Below, one piece after another: positions 24,775 to 36,973 of a DNA stretch of 64,000 nt. The stretch comes from Adenophora triphylla var. japonica (taxonomy: Eukaryota > Streptophyta > Magnoliopsida > Asterales > Campanulaceae). Made by a program: the position numbers and the translations under genes. Where the stretch lies: NCBI GenBank assembly GCA_022495995.1, contig JAFEMH010000925.1, positions 517,062 to 581,061 on the forward strand. The letters run 5' to 3'. Numbering within the stretch: the stretch's first letter is position 1; each line of letters starts with the position of its first letter. The notes beneath the pieces are model-generated. The model made no database searches. It was given only the letters and a program-made list of their open reading frames with translations, and was not told the origin of the DNA.

Positions 24775-27155
24775 TCACTGCCAGTCAGATGGGGTGAAAG
24801 GATTACGAGGATTGCGATTCCTAGACCCTCTTCGAAGCATGCAATCTAATAAGCTTGGCAAACGTTGCCTAGATAAATATGACCGATGAGGGTCTATAGA
24901 TGAAGATGGCCGATGAGGGTCTATGGATGGTTCATCAGGAAATGTGGTAGGAGATAAACTAAAACTAGGCGTAAAACTAGGCGTAAAACTAGGAGATTGT
25001 GAAAATTGTGAAAACCCAAGTACCTGAGATAGAGTCCGAGTATAATCTGTTTGAGTGATACCGCTCTGCCCATCTGGTCCAGTAGAATGTAACTGATTAA
25101 GCATCCCTGTAAATGACCCAAATTGACCTGCGTCTAACATGTTCATATCTCTTCTCCCCTCCGCATTCCCCCTAACTCCCTCTTCGTCATCCTCAACACC
25201 CTCATCCTCGTCATCCCTCACCTCCTCTTCATCCTCCGCCTCCTCCTCATCCTCCGCCTCCTCCTCATCTTGCAACCCCATCTCTTGCTCCTCATGCACA
25301 TGCCGGGCATGTCCACGAACCTGATTTTGCCTCTGTGGCACCCCTCGAACACTATCTACCGGTGATGGGGGAGCTTGCTGTGCATCCAATCGTTGCTTCT
25401 GCCTAATAGCTGCCAACGATTGTTGGATAATACTACGGTCTAGAAGTTTCTCTTGTGAGACCATACTGCATAGCTCCATTTCGTTGGATATGGCGGTCTG
25501 GTTGGATATGTACAGGCGTTGAAGGTTTTGAATCTGTTAAACAAAATTAAGCAAAATAATTATTACAAATATAGTGGTTAAAAATGGTAAAATCATTATA
25601 TTAAGTATAAAGCTTACCAAACCCTCAAAACAAGTAGCATGTCCCCTGTACCCCTGATCCTCTACAATGGACGGATTCTGTATCAACGTCCGAGTAATAG
25701 ATCTGTACCATATCATATATATGTGGGTATAGTCCACCTCCTCCACACCATAGTTTCCATCAATAACCATATCATCTCGTCTGTCCCACATATCTATGTA
25801 CTCCCGATGTAAGATCATCAAGTTCGCCTTTGATCGACCTCGACGGTCAATCCGATGCAGTTCTTCATTAGTGTCACAATTGGGAGGGATCCGTTGCAAC
25901 ATCCTGAATCGCCTCATAGCACGATCCGGAATGTGCCACTCAATCCTATCAAAGCGGCATAAGGGGCGTCTTCGCCCTCCATATATTCTGGCCCTGATAG
26001 CAAAAATATGGACCTCTGACACCTAAATATGGCTGCCAAATAACCTGATCCTCGGTCAAAAGCGAAAGCTGATCTCGGTAGCCACGGTGGTTGTGGGCGG
26101 TAATAGTTGAACATGAAAGGGGACCCTTCCACCTACATACGGAGCAATTGACATAAAAAATAGTGACTAAAAAGTGAATAAATAATAAACAGATCATAAG
26201 AAAAATGAAGTAAAATAAGAATACCTGCAACCTAATGGCAACGATCCATCCTGCTAAAGTATGTCTACTTGACGCCTAATAGGTTGTGTACACAACAACC
26301 TCTCCCATGCCCAAAGCTATATATATAAAAAAAGTCATGTAAGAAAGATGTTTAGTCCACTAGTATCATGCAATCAAATATAATTTACATACCTGGACAA
26401 TAGTTAAGAAACCAGCGCAAGTTTTTGAACTAGGTTTCGTTGCTACACACCAACCTGTATAGAAAGGACAATACTGCACTACCCCAACTATAATCTCCAA
26501 TCTTCTGAACGTCCCTCAGCAGTGGCAGGTATATTATCTTCAATTTGTTGTCACTAGAATCTGCCATGAGACTAGCCCCCAAGCATAGAAAAATATATGC
26601 TCGGGTGTACCGATCAATCATCCACCGCTCCGCCCTTGGGGGAAGCTCACCAAAGTACGGAAAGGCTTGTAGAACTCTTGTAACAGACAATGAACAAACT
26701 TTCAGTTCACTTTCAAATGGTGTAATTCCAAGTATCTCTTCACATAACTCAATCCATTCCCCCTTTTTCTTAGAAGTTTCTCGACTAATCACAACATCTC
26801 CATCTATAGGAAGGCCACACAGCATACCAATATCCTCCAATGTGATAGTCATCTCTCCTACGGGTAAATGAAAGGTGTGGGTCTTTGGACGCCATCTCTC
26901 AACCAAAGCCTCTATCAAATTCCAATCTATTTTGAAATGACCCAAATTATACACCCCGTAAAATTCAGCATGTTTGAGACTTTCAACTATCCTCCAATCC
27001 AATATTTTGGACAGCCCTGTTGAACCTCTAATTCTAACTTTCTCAACTGGTTGTCCAGCCCAAATATAATTCGATCGATGGTTAGCCTGTGAAGTCAATA
27101 CAGAATCATTTATCGGCCCTGGATCAACAAAAGATTGCACTGCAAATTGATCCAT
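24775..27155 (-). pseudogene. plant mobile domain (MAIN-like) gene of the MULE
   Basis: Four exons: 27155-26393, 26316-26225, 26130-25618 (approximate start) and 25533-24775. The ATG at 27155 directly follows a 5'-UTR intron acceptor (TGTGTCAG). PMD motifs: FYGVYNLGHFKIDWNLIEAL, ERWRPKTHTFHLPVGEMTIT, LEDIGMLCGLPIDG, GDYSWGSAVLSFLYR; exon 2 LWAWERLLCTQPIRR; exon 3 FDRIEWHIPDRAMRRF and YMIWYRSITRTLI. Exon 4 is an acidic, low-complexity tail. Breaks: frameshifts near 26440 and in exon 3, and a TAG in exon 2. PMD genes are known passengers of plant MULEs and gypsy elements; host PMD proteins act in silencing. Confidence 0.8.
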
Positions 27156-27489
27156 CTGACACACAAATATCATAGTCAAATCATAATAATTTAACAAAAA
27201 ATAATATAAATTTACATAATTAACAACAAAAGAATACTAAGCAGTTGTATATATAATGAGTAGAAACATAAATAATTGATATAATACTTACTTAGTATTA
27301 ATTTTTGATAGACCTCCTATACCGAAGTTCTTCTTCTTACTCTTTCTTTCCTAAGACTTCTTCTTCTCTTTCTTTTCTTCCTGCAATTCTTTTCTTCCTT
27401 CAATTTTCTTTCCTAAGTTCACGTTAAAAAGAAAACTGGCCACTTGGTATCAAACAACCCGTGACACACAAAGCAAAAAACAAAAAAAC

Positions 27490-27977
27490 ATTTTTAAAAC
27501 AAACAAACACCCGTGACAAAAAAAATATTTTTTTTTATTTTAAAACTGGCATCTCTAATGCCGGATTACACAATTAAAAAAAAATAATTCCTCTGATTGA
27601 TTCGACATAACACACCAAAAAAAAATTACTTTTAAAACCGGCATCTCTAATGTCGGATTACACAATTAAAAAATATTTAATTCCTCTCTGATTGATTCGA
27701 CATAACATACAAAAAAAAGTTTAATTTTAAAATCGGCATCTCTAATGCCGGATTACACACTCAAAAAAAAAATTATTTTAAAACCGGAAGTAGCATTGTC
27801 GGATTTACAAAAAAAAAAATGATTTTTAAAACCGAAAATAGAGGTTCCGAATTTTGTTTAAAAAGGGAAAATGGGGTGCCGGTTTAAAAAAAAAGTGTTA
27901 TTTTGGTAAATAAGTTTTTTTTTTTATGTTATTTTGGTAAATAAATATTTAAAAAGTAATATTTTAGTTTTTTCATC
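27490..27977 (-). repeat. right terminal inverted repeat of the MULE
   Basis: Inverted match to the left TIR, about 490 bp, with three palindromes (27546-27564, 27638-27656, 27733-27751; arms CCGGCAT/ATGCCGG or one mismatch). The PMD gene starts 335 bp further in, behind a 5'-UTR intron. Confidence 0.85.
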
Positions 27978-27987
27978 TATGGTCTGA

Positions 27988-28442
27988 CCCCCGTATACCA
28001 AATCAAACCGAATCGAATCAAACCAAACGTTGTTTGATATCGCGAGACCGAACTACCAAACCGAATCGTGAAATCAAACCACACCATAAACTAATTCAAA
28101 CCCCCATTTTGTATTTTATTTAATATTTTCGTATGTTTATTAATATTCTGTAGGTCAATAGAAAACATAGATTAAATAGACTTATCCTAACCCCCGTTTT
28201 ATATCTTATTTAATATTAATTTCATCATTTTGTTATTTTCATTCGACACATAAATAATCACGTTCTCTACACGATCGACATTGTTAAATGTTTTTCTTTC
28301 TTCGGCCTCTCTTTTCCTCTAATCTCTCTCTTCCTCCGAATTTTCTATTAAACACCCGCATCTTTCGCTTTTCCTCCATGATCAAGAAAAATTTAAACAA
28401 ATGTGATAATGAGTTGCGACGTGAATTATGGTTTGAACCGTA
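27988..28442. other. middle piece of the split flanking element
   Basis: AT-rich with CCAAACCGAATCG-type repeats; no gene. Continuous with 17831 across the MULE and with 31207 across the copia insertion, as shown by their target-site duplications. Confidence 0.5.
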
Positions 28443-29028
28443 TGTTGTGAATTCACGCAGCGGAACGGCCCAAGCTTGGAGTAATAATAAGAGCAACACA
28501 CACGAAAAGTAAATCACACACAAAGGAACACACAAGAATTGTTAACCCGGTTCGTTGCAACAACAACTACGTCCGGGGGCGCTATCAAGTCAAAATATTC
28601 TCTCTAATATTTTCAGATGTTACAATTTGTTTCTAGGCTATCACATGTATTTATAGGGAACAATAAATCAAATCCTAGTAATACTCGAATTCCTACTCAA
28701 GAAAGTAATCTTCTTTCTACACAAGTCCTTCCAAATATTACTACCAAAAGAAATCACTAAGCAAGAGGAGATCTCGTCAAGATAGGAAACCAAATCAGCC
28801 CAGAAACGTGGCCAGCGCGGCCGCTCTCCAAGTCAGCGCGTCCGCGCAACTGTCTAGAAAGTTCAACGTTGCCATTCATCCCTCCAGCGCGGTCGCGCAC
28901 CATAACTAGCGCGGCCGCCCTCCTGACCAGAAGCTGCTCCGACGATTTGAACTCCTCCTTGATCTCACCAACTCCTCCGACCGCGGCTCAAATTCCTTTA
29001 TCCATGGTTTTGACTCCACATCCCAACA
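28443..29028 (-). repeat. 3' LTR of the short copia element, with palindromic sites
   Basis: On + it starts TGTTGTGAATTC and ends CCCAACA. On the minus strand a TATA box (CTATAAATA) is at about 28657-28649. Upstream of it four palindromes related to GCGCGGCCGCGC occur at 28815-28824, 28836-28847, 28887-28898 and 28909-28918. Confidence 0.85.
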
Positions 29029-29147
29029 ATCTCCTACCTGGAGACAAACCATCCATGATACCTCTCTTGAAACAAATTTCAGTGGCCAGCTATTGCGTTG
29101 GTAGCGCCCGGCCTCTTATCTAGTTATCCAAGTGAGTTGAAGCTGAG

Positions 29148-30562
29148 CTACGCTTCAATATAACTGTCGGTTCTACCAAGCTCCGAGTGCGAATCCACGT
29201 GCCCCATACAATCACAAGCTTGGAACCTTTGTGTGTTCTTTGCAACCCATCGCATCACCGTTCTAGATCCCGCTCCCATGTTGGCCAAATTGGCTCTGCG
29301 TCGGCCGACTTCATTACCCAATTTTCTACCAACATACCGTTTCGTGAAATTTCTCCCACCATGGCGATCTCGGCCACCACCATTCATCATTGGGATGCGC
29401 CTTCGTTTCCCCCAACGACTCATGTTGCATGTGGTATACAACATATTTTCCACGCCGCCACGAGCCACCAAGCTAGCTCCGCGGTTTACCTTCCACGTCC
29501 CACAACCGAAGGTCACCACACAACCCTCCTTATCAAGTTGCCTTATGAAAATTAAGTTCCTCTTTAAATCCGGAATATGTCGCACATCACGTAGCCGCAA
29601 AACAGTCCCATCCGTTGCTTTGACCCGAACAACCCCCTTTCCAATGACCTTGACAGGATTATTGTTTCCCAAACGAACAACCCCAAAATCACCCGGAATG
29701 TACTGCTCCATTCTTTCTGCACTGGTGCATGAATGAGACGTCGAACCCGAATCCAAAACCCACGAATCTGTTGAACTGCTCCCACCCAAGATTAATGCAT
29801 CCGCTATCTCCTCAGCAACATTCAATTCCTTCGCACATTCAATTCCTTCGCTCTGCCTGACCGCTTCGGACAACTTCTCCTAAAGTGCCCCTTCTCCCCC
29901 ACAATCATAGGAAGCAATCACCTTCTTGCCACCCTTACTCTTTTCATCGACATTTAGTGCTAGCCCCGATGTCCCACCCTTGCTCTTCCTAAGAATTTCT
30001 TCGCCAAGAATCACATCAACGACATCCGAAAACTTCAACTTCACTTTTCCTGTTGAAACGTTAACTGCTATCGCAGTCGTATCCCAACTTTCCGGTAAAG
30101 AAGAAAGTAAAATCAACGCTAGTACCTCGTCATCAAGAGTAACAGCCCACGAGGAAGGCGGTTGGGTCGCAGTGATTTGAATTCACTTATATGCTTTGTT
30201 GCCGACATGCCCTCCACCATCCTTATGTTCAACAGCTTCCTCATTAGATGAGCTTTATTCGCCGCCGATGGTGCCTCGTACATGCTCGCCAACATCTCTA
30301 ACATCTCCATGGTAGTCTTCACCTCCAAAACATTCTTCGCCACATCCTTGGTCAACGTTTTCCTAACAAGCCCTAACGCTTTCCGATTCAAGATTTCGAA
30401 TTTTGCTTCCTCTATGTCCGCCGGCTTTTCTTTTGATGGTAGATACAAATCCTTGTTCCACAGAACATCCTCGATTTGTGTCTTCCAAAAATTGAAATCC
30501 GTCCCATCAAACTTTTCGATCAACACCTTATTACCATCCTCCAAAGCTCCCAATAAATCCAT
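29148..30562 (-). pseudogene. copia gag plus protease fragment
   Basis: The ATG at 30562 opens MDLLGALEDGNKVLIEKFDG, followed by FNFWKTQIEDVLW, a typical copia gag start, and by MRKLLNIRMVEGMS. A frameshift near 30119 and a TAA near 29880 lead to a frame with SWVLDSGSTSHSC, the protease active site (Asp in LDSG), and DVRHIPDLKRNLI. It then decays and ends about 120 bp from the LTR. No zinc knuckle was clearly seen. Gag would form the particle; there is no polymerase. Confidence 0.8.
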
Positions 30563-30615
30563 AGCAAAAGACCAGCCAACCAATGATTCGACAAAACCAA
30601 AGCTCGGATACCAGT

Positions 30616-31201
30616 TGTTGTGAATTCACGCAGCGAAACGGCCCAAGCTTGGAGTAATAATAAGAGCAACACACACGAAAAGTAAATCACACGCAAAGGA
30701 ATACACAAGAATTGTTAACCCGGTTCGTTGCAACAACAACTACGTCCGGGGGCGCTACCAAGCCAAAATATTCTCTCTAATATTTTCAGATGTTACAATT
30801 TGTTTCTAGGCTATCACATGTATTTATAGGGAACAATAAATCAAATCCTAGTAATACTCGAATTCCTACTCAAGAAAGTAATCTTCTTTCTACACAAGTC
30901 CTTCCAAATATTACTACCAAAAGGAATCACCAAGCAAGAGGAGATCTCGTCAAGATAGGAAACCAAATCAGCCCAGAAACGTGGCCAGCGCGGCCGCTCT
31001 CCAAGTTAGCGCATCCGCGCAACTGTCCAGTAAGTTCAACATTGCCATTCATCCCTCCAGCGCGGTCGCGCACCATAACTAGCGCGGCCGCCCTCCTGAC
31101 CAGAAGCTGCTCCGACGATTTGAACTCCTCCTTGATCTCACCAATTCCTCTGACCGCGGCTCAAATTCCTTTATCCATGGTTTTGACTCCACATCCCAAC
31201 A
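30616..31201 (-). repeat. 5' LTR of the short copia element
   Basis: Same length (586 bp) and ends as the left LTR. The PBS lies just inside at 30603-30614 on the minus strand. The GCGCGGCCGC-type palindromes recur at about 30988-31090. Confidence 0.85.
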
Positions 31202-31214
31202 CCGTATTCTAAAC

Positions 31215-33480
31215 GGCCCACTTCCTCTAGGGCCCCTCATGTGAGATTTAAACCCATTTTAAGAAATGACCTTTTAGTAATTCCTCACACACCCCTCATT
31301 GTTAAAAGACAAATATATCCTTATTATTATTTTGTACACGTCGTGCATTCATTCCAGATGGCTGAACCAATTCCAAAACAGAAAATTATACTTTAGTCAC
31401 TGAAACTTTGGGAATTAAATATTGGTCACTAGACATTCAAGTATTTTAAATCAGTCATTAGATTCAGAATAGTTTCAGTTTAATTTTTTCAACCAAAAAA
31501 AATTAAAAAAAATCAATATTAACAACGAATTAATCTCATAATTTACACATTTACAACACTTATATGTTCTCTTATAATTGACTTATAAATCAAAATTTTC
31601 AACCAAAAAAAATTAAAAATTTCAATAATAACAACGAATTACTCTCATAATTTATACATTTACAACTCTTATAATTATAAGACTACTTTGTCTTTTATAA
31701 TTGACTTATAAGACAATTTTTTCAACCAAAAAAATCAAAATTTTCAATAATAACAACGAATTACTCTCATAATAACAACGAATTACTCTTATAATTGACT
31801 TATAAGACAATTAACTTATAAGACTACTTTAAAAAGTCTTATAAGTAACATATAAGATTTTTTTAAAAAGTCTTTATATAAGTAACATATAAGACTTTTT
31901 AATAAGTCTTATAAGTAACTTATAAGACTTTTTAAAAAGTCTTATAAGTTACTTATAAGACCTATTTGAACATTGAGAACTATGTTGTAAAAAAGTCTTA
32001 TAAGTAGTAACTTATAAGACTTTTTTTAATAAGTCTTTTTACTTATAAGACTTATTAAAAAAAGTCTTATAAATTACTTATAAGACTTATTAATAAGTCT
32101 TATATGTAACATATAAGACTTTTTAAAAAAAATTATAAGTAACTTATAAGACTTTTTAAAAAGTCTTATACGTTACTTATAAGACCCATCTGAACATTGA
32201 GAACTATGTTGTAAAAAAGTCTTATAAGTAGTAACTTATAAGACTTTTTTAATAAGTCTTTTTACTTATAAGACTTATTAAAAAGTCTTATAAATTACTT
32301 ATATGACCTATTAATAAGTCTTATAAGTAACTTATAAGACTTTTTTAAATAGTCTTATAAATAACAAAAAAAAAATCTAAATTTATATAAGTAACTTATA
32401 AGACTTATTAATAAATCTTATATGTAACATATAAGACTTTTTAAAAAAGTCTTTATGTAAATTATTTATAAGACTTTTTTAAAAAGTCTTATAAGTAACT
32501 TATAAGACTTTTTTAATAGCAGCATCAACATTATCCATTTGCTTCAACCAATGTGCACTATGTAAATGTGAAGCAAAAAAGAAAAACTAGAAAATCACCT
32601 AAAAAAATGAAGAAGAATATCCTTTGTAATACTTACAGCAGATCAAAGAAAAAACAAACTCTTTATTTATCCATTAATGAACTCTTCTGGAGAGCAAATT
32701 TTATCCTCATAAGTCAGGAAAGTTCTGATTACCAAATCAGCCAATCACAATTCACATTTATAACAGAGAACACAATAAAGATTACAATTTCAGAACGAGT
32801 TGTGATTATTGAAGAATTAATTTGTTGTTGCTATAGTAGACATCAGATCTGATGGTTGGATAGGTAGATCTAAGACAACGAACGCTGCCGGAGTTGCTGT
32901 AGATATCAGATTCATTCAAAGTCAGCTTGAAGAGAACGCCATATGAAATTGGAGAAGTGACGGTGCGCGACCAGATCTGAGCAACATCGTTGGTGGGATG
33001 AAGCCGCCGGTGGTAGAGAGTAGTGAAGGTTGAGATTGAGAGAGAAATTCGTCGGAGAAAAGTTGTTCGCCGTCGACGGAGTTGAAAAATGCCACTGCTT
33101 TTACTAGGGATTTGTGTTGTCTTAGATCTGGATCCACATATATAGTGAAGAAGATGAAGGGACTCACCAGAGACTGGTGAAGGAGAGAGCATCCGGTAGA
33201 CAATAAGGTCGTCGGAGAAGACGACGGTGGCCGGAGCTAGGGTTAGGGTTCGGTGAAGAAAGGAGTGTGTATGTGTGTGTTTTTCTTCTAGAGAGAGAAT
33301 GAAAGATGAAAAAATGAAGTGAGAGGAGAGAGTGAGAAATGACGTGAAAGAGGGAGGAGGGGGGTCTAGGGGTATCTATGGAATTTCGATCTCGTGTGAA
33401 ACCTTTATGAGGGATTTACAAGATATGACCCCTTATAATGGAAAAAAATTTGAGGCTGAGGGCCCTCGAGTAATTTTTCC
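31215..33480. mobile_element. non-autonomous TIR transposon with 9-bp TSD
   Basis: ATTCTAAAC flanks both sides exactly (31206-31214 and 33481-33489). The ends are imperfect inverted repeats (GGCCCACTTCCTCTAGGGCC against GGAAAAATTACTCGAGGGCC, about 14 of 20 positions equal), with further similarity inward. A 9-bp duplication suggests Mutator type. The left half is an AT-rich palindromic repeat region; the right half (32820-33250) has CCG/GAA-rich sequence with minus-strand open frames and could be a captured gene 5' end, but I do not recognise it. No transposase. Confidence 0.6.
31790..32515. repeat. AT-rich palindromic repeat cluster
   Basis: Many copies of CTTATAAG within units like AAGTCTTATAAGTTACTTAT followed by AAGACTT. 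Each unit is close to its own reverse complement. Two longer blocks with CATTGAGAACTATGTTGTAA (about 31970 and 32195) show a higher-order duplication of about 225 bp. Confidence 0.8.
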
Positions 33481-33489
33481 ATTCTAAAC

Positions 33490-33800
33490 CATATATTGAA
33501 ACACGGTCTGGACCGCGGTATGAACCGTGGTCTGGACTACGGTATGATCTGTGGTTTGAACCACATAATTAAACCCCGGTTTGAACCAAACCATAGCGGT
33601 TTAGTTTGATTCAGTTTGAATTTTTCGTGTTTTGATTTGATTTGAAATTTTTTCTAATCGATAATCAGTTGTTCGGTCCGTAAATCCCCAAATCCCCAAA
33701 ACCAAACCATACCAAACCAAAATATTTACACCCAAAATCAAACCAAACCAAACCAAAATATTTACACCCAAAATCAAACCAAGCCAAACCATTTACACCC
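33490..33800. other. right piece of the split flanking element
   Basis: Contains diverged GGACCGCGGTATGAACC repeats and CAAACCAAACC-rich sequence ending TTTACACCC at 33800, the inverse of GGGTGTAA at 17763. No coding potential seen. From 33801 to 34049 lies ordinary AT-rich sequence with a C-rich patch at 33943-33970. Confidence 0.4.
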
Positions 33801-34049
33801 GAACCAAACCAAAAGGTAGTACAGTGCCTATGTTTATTTGCTGTGTGATACTGCAGCATTAAATAACCAGCAAATTCTTTCAACCAAAGAATTAAATACA
33901 CACATGAAAGGTCCTACCGGTCCCCATTTCCCTTCCACCTTCTCACCCCACCCCCACCCCACCCCCACCTTTAAATATTATCCACCTCTCCCATTACATC
34001 TGATCACCATTAATACCACACCAACAACACACACACAGTCACACACATA

Positions 34050-34470
<421 letters not shown>

Positions 34471-34745
34471 CTCCCTCCGTCCCACTTCAATTGATACTTA
34501 TTTCCTTTTCCGTCCCACTTCAATTGATACTTCCCAAAATGGCAAAATATTTATAATTTTATATTCACTCTACCCCACCACTCATTCTCTCTCTTCATTT
34601 TTCACCACTCAATTTATTCAACCAACACTACTATTTACCCCACTCATTCTCTCTCTTCATTTTCTACCACACATTTCTTTTATTTTATTAGTATTCCTTA
34701 ATAGTTGTGCTTTTTTGATGCTCAAATGAAGTGGGACGGAGGGAG
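34471..34745. mobile_element. Stowaway-type MITE 2 (275 bp)
   Basis: CTCCCTCCGTCCC at 34471 and GGGACGGAGGGAG ending 34745. Left flank is TA; the right flank is TC, a changed duplication. Body differs from MITE 1 except at the TIRs. It ends 107 bp before the start codon of the OVATE-family gene. Confidence 0.9.
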
Positions 34746-34852
34746 TCTATATATATATATATACTTTCACAAGATTCACATCACATTCCTCATTAAAAAG
34801 CCACCCCACAACTCAACAACAAAAGGGTTGCTTTAGTTTTTTCTTAACTAAG
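34746..34852 (+). promoter_or_regulatory. probable core promoter and leader of the OVATE-family gene
   Basis: A TATATA run at about 34748-34763 lies 90-105 bp upstream of the ATG and directly abuts MITE 2. Sequence between them is a short A/C-rich leader. Position is right for a TATA box; no transcript evidence. Confidence 0.45.
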
Positions 34853-35614
34853 ATGGGCAAGAACAAGAATATGAAGTTGATCCCTTCTCTCTTCAAGAAC
34901 AAAGAGTCAATCAATACTACTACTACCAACACTACACAGCCATGGCAATGGCCTTCATGTAAGCACCCAAAGACCCTTTCTTTCCGGGCCGCCGGTGACG
35001 ACGACGTGTTCAAGACGGTTAACTCCGTCTTCTTCGATCACATCCCGGAAGAATCCGATACACCGGTTTCCGGTTATTGTTTCACCAACTCATCAGAGTC
35101 GGCTAGCATATCGACCGAGTCCGATGAGCACTGCACCATGGGCGGGGAATCGGTCGAGTTGATCATACGTGGGGCCCGGTCTGAACGGCTATTTTTCGAG
35201 CCCGGTGACACAAGCTCAATTTTAATAGAAAAGGCGGATGACACGATTACGGATAAGGGTGATGATGATGCGCTTCCGTTCAAGGAGAGTGTGGTGATGG
35301 CGATGGATTCGGAGGATCCGTACGAGGATTTCAAGAAGTCAATGGAGGAGATGGTGGAGAGTCATGGATTGAAGGATTGGGAGTGTCTTGAAGAGTTGTT
35401 AAGATGGTATTTGAGGATGAATGGGAAGAAGAATCATGAGTTTATAGTTGGTGCATTTGTGGATTTGCTAGTTGAGCTTGCTTCTAATTCTTGCTCTGAT
35501 TCTTCTTCTTATTCTTCTGCTGCTTCAACTTTTTCATCACCTTCCACATCTCCAGTATTATCTCAGAAGGAGATTCATCAAGAGGAGGGCAAAATGGTAA
35601 TAGCAAATACCTAA
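34853..35614 (+). CDS. OFP: OVATE family protein (OFP13/15/16/18-like), intact single exon
   Basis: The 253-residue frame is uninterrupted. The N-terminus has the family motif WQWPSCKHPKTLSFRA (residues 31-46), followed by KTVNSVFFD (54-62) and RGARSERLFFEPGDTSSIL (106-124). The OVATE domain spans about 143-209: ESVVMAMDSEDPYEDFKKSM, LLRWYLRMNGKKNHEFIVGA, FVDLLVEL. A Ser-rich tail follows. OVATE proteins are plant transcriptional repressors that interact with homeodomain (KNOX/BELL) and TRM proteins and affect organ shape. The N-terminal motifs fit the Arabidopsis OFP13/16 subgroup. It is the only complete host gene in the window, with two MITEs immediately upstream and no sign of decay. Confidence 0.92.
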   Translation: MGKNKNMKLIPSLFKNKESINTTTTNTTQPWQWPSCKHPKTLSFRAAGDDDVFKTVNSVFFDHIPEESDTPVSGYCFTNSSESASISTESDEHCTMGGESVELIIRGARSERLFFEPGDTSSILIEKADDTITDKGDDDALPFKESVVMAMDSEDPYEDFKKSMEEMVESHGLKDWECLEELLRWYLRMNGKKNHEFIVGAFVDLLVELASNSCSDSSSYSSAASTFSSPSTSPVLSQKEIHQEEGKMVIANT

Positions 35615-35697
35615 ATACCATAGCTTAGATGAATCCTTTTTCTATCTTCTTGTGTATATTATTAGGTTTGTATGATAATCAAACTCATTGATCATTA

Positions 35698-35731
<34 letters not shown>

Positions 35732-36973
35732 ACACATAAACACACACTGACACATAGATGAGATTAGAAGATGGGCATATGATAGTTATGGAAATATTTG
35801 GGCAGGGGAAGAAGCAACCTCTGTTTTGGCAAATGAATAAATGAGGGCTTCAATTTCAGAGCCTAAAATTTTAACTTCCTAACACGGTGAAGCATAAATG
35901 TATAGTCATGACATCAAGTTGTAATTTCCCAAAATGATACAAATTACAAGGGGAATCCACATTGGGATCTCCCGCAAATTACTTGTCCTTCTATTTTGTG
36001 TATACAGAAAATCCATTTTTTAAAAGCAATAAGCATGGAAAATGATAGGGAAAAAAAGAGAGGGTAATTTAGGGTCAGTAAATGAGTACAAATATTTTGT
36101 CAAATTTACGAAATAGTTGACCAGTCAAAGGATGAGTTGATTTGACTACTAGGAACTTGACCAGAAAGTTGTGTACATTTTGGTAAAGGGTATGTGGGGT
36201 TGTGTGTTTGGGTTTGGGATGGCTTTCTTTATTTGGCTTATTCCGTCTGTACACTTCTATTTAGTATTGTAGATAAGGGTTCGACGGGTAAATCAAAGAA
36301 TTCGATCATTATAGGGGGAGGGAACAGTTGAAACATGGACAGCCAGCCTGGGTGATGATGGTACCATCTTCCAACTCATGCATGTTCAACATTTTATAAT
36401 CACACAATATTAGCAACTCATGTGTTCTCCAAACAAGGTGATAATGTCCGTGGAAGCGAAACTGCTCATGCCTGTTGCGCGCTCCAGCGGAAGGCTACAA
36501 TTTTGCCGCATGTTCTTTTAGGGACGTGTTTGCATCTTCATGGACCGTAGCTACGCTGGAGCAAAGCCAACACAGGAGGGGTTCCAAATTCTAATATCCA
36601 TATGATCAGGTAAAGATATTTGGAGTTTTGCAGGTGGCTATTGGGAAGGGCCAAACAGTAAGTCCTTCTAGTAATATCCATATGCTAATTTGCAACAATA
36701 AGCTCTTTGACCCACATAAAGAGGCATTGAACCAACATAGATTTGACCCGAGTAAACATGACTTGAACTGTAACAAGGAGTTCCCTGAACGACCCACATT
36801 CAACGACCTTATTAACTTTGACTTTTGACAACAAATAGAATGTAAAAGGTCAAGTTCCATATTTGATGGAAGGGTAAACGATAACTTAGGATCTATTTTG
36901 GTCAAACTCAAGCAATTGAACTTCAAAGAGAAATATGGGTCACAATGGAATATGATAATGTAATTTCTGTTGA
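35615..36973. other. intergenic sequence downstream of the OVATE-family gene
   Basis: Holds the probable 3' UTR, a TC microsatellite (about 35700-35729) and unremarkable AT-rich sequence. Short open frames (for example 36628-36828) have no recognisable motif. Nothing else seen. Confidence 0.6.

Larger units (their letters stand above)
28443..31201 (-). mobile_element. short non-autonomous Ty1/copia element (gag-protease only)
   Basis: Two 586-bp LTRs (28443-29028 and 30616-31201) enclose 1587 bp. TSD CCGTA at 28438-28442 and 31202-31206 is exact. On the minus strand the PBS reads TGGTATCCGAGC (initiator Met tRNA type) next to 30616, and a purine-rich tract lies next to 29029. Only gag and a protease fragment are present; integrase, RT and RNase H are absent, so it depended on another element. 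The LTRs differ at roughly a dozen positions. Resembles terminal-repeat-with-GAG elements. Confidence 0.9.

Noticed and set aside
26430..26432. True stop of the MULE PMD gene
   Set aside because: The homologous reading and the splice donor continue past it in another frame, so the TAG results from an upstream 1-nt frameshift.
29187..29736. Plus-strand open frames of 122 and 167 codons
   Set aside because: They are shadows of the minus-strand gag-protease region of the short copia element.
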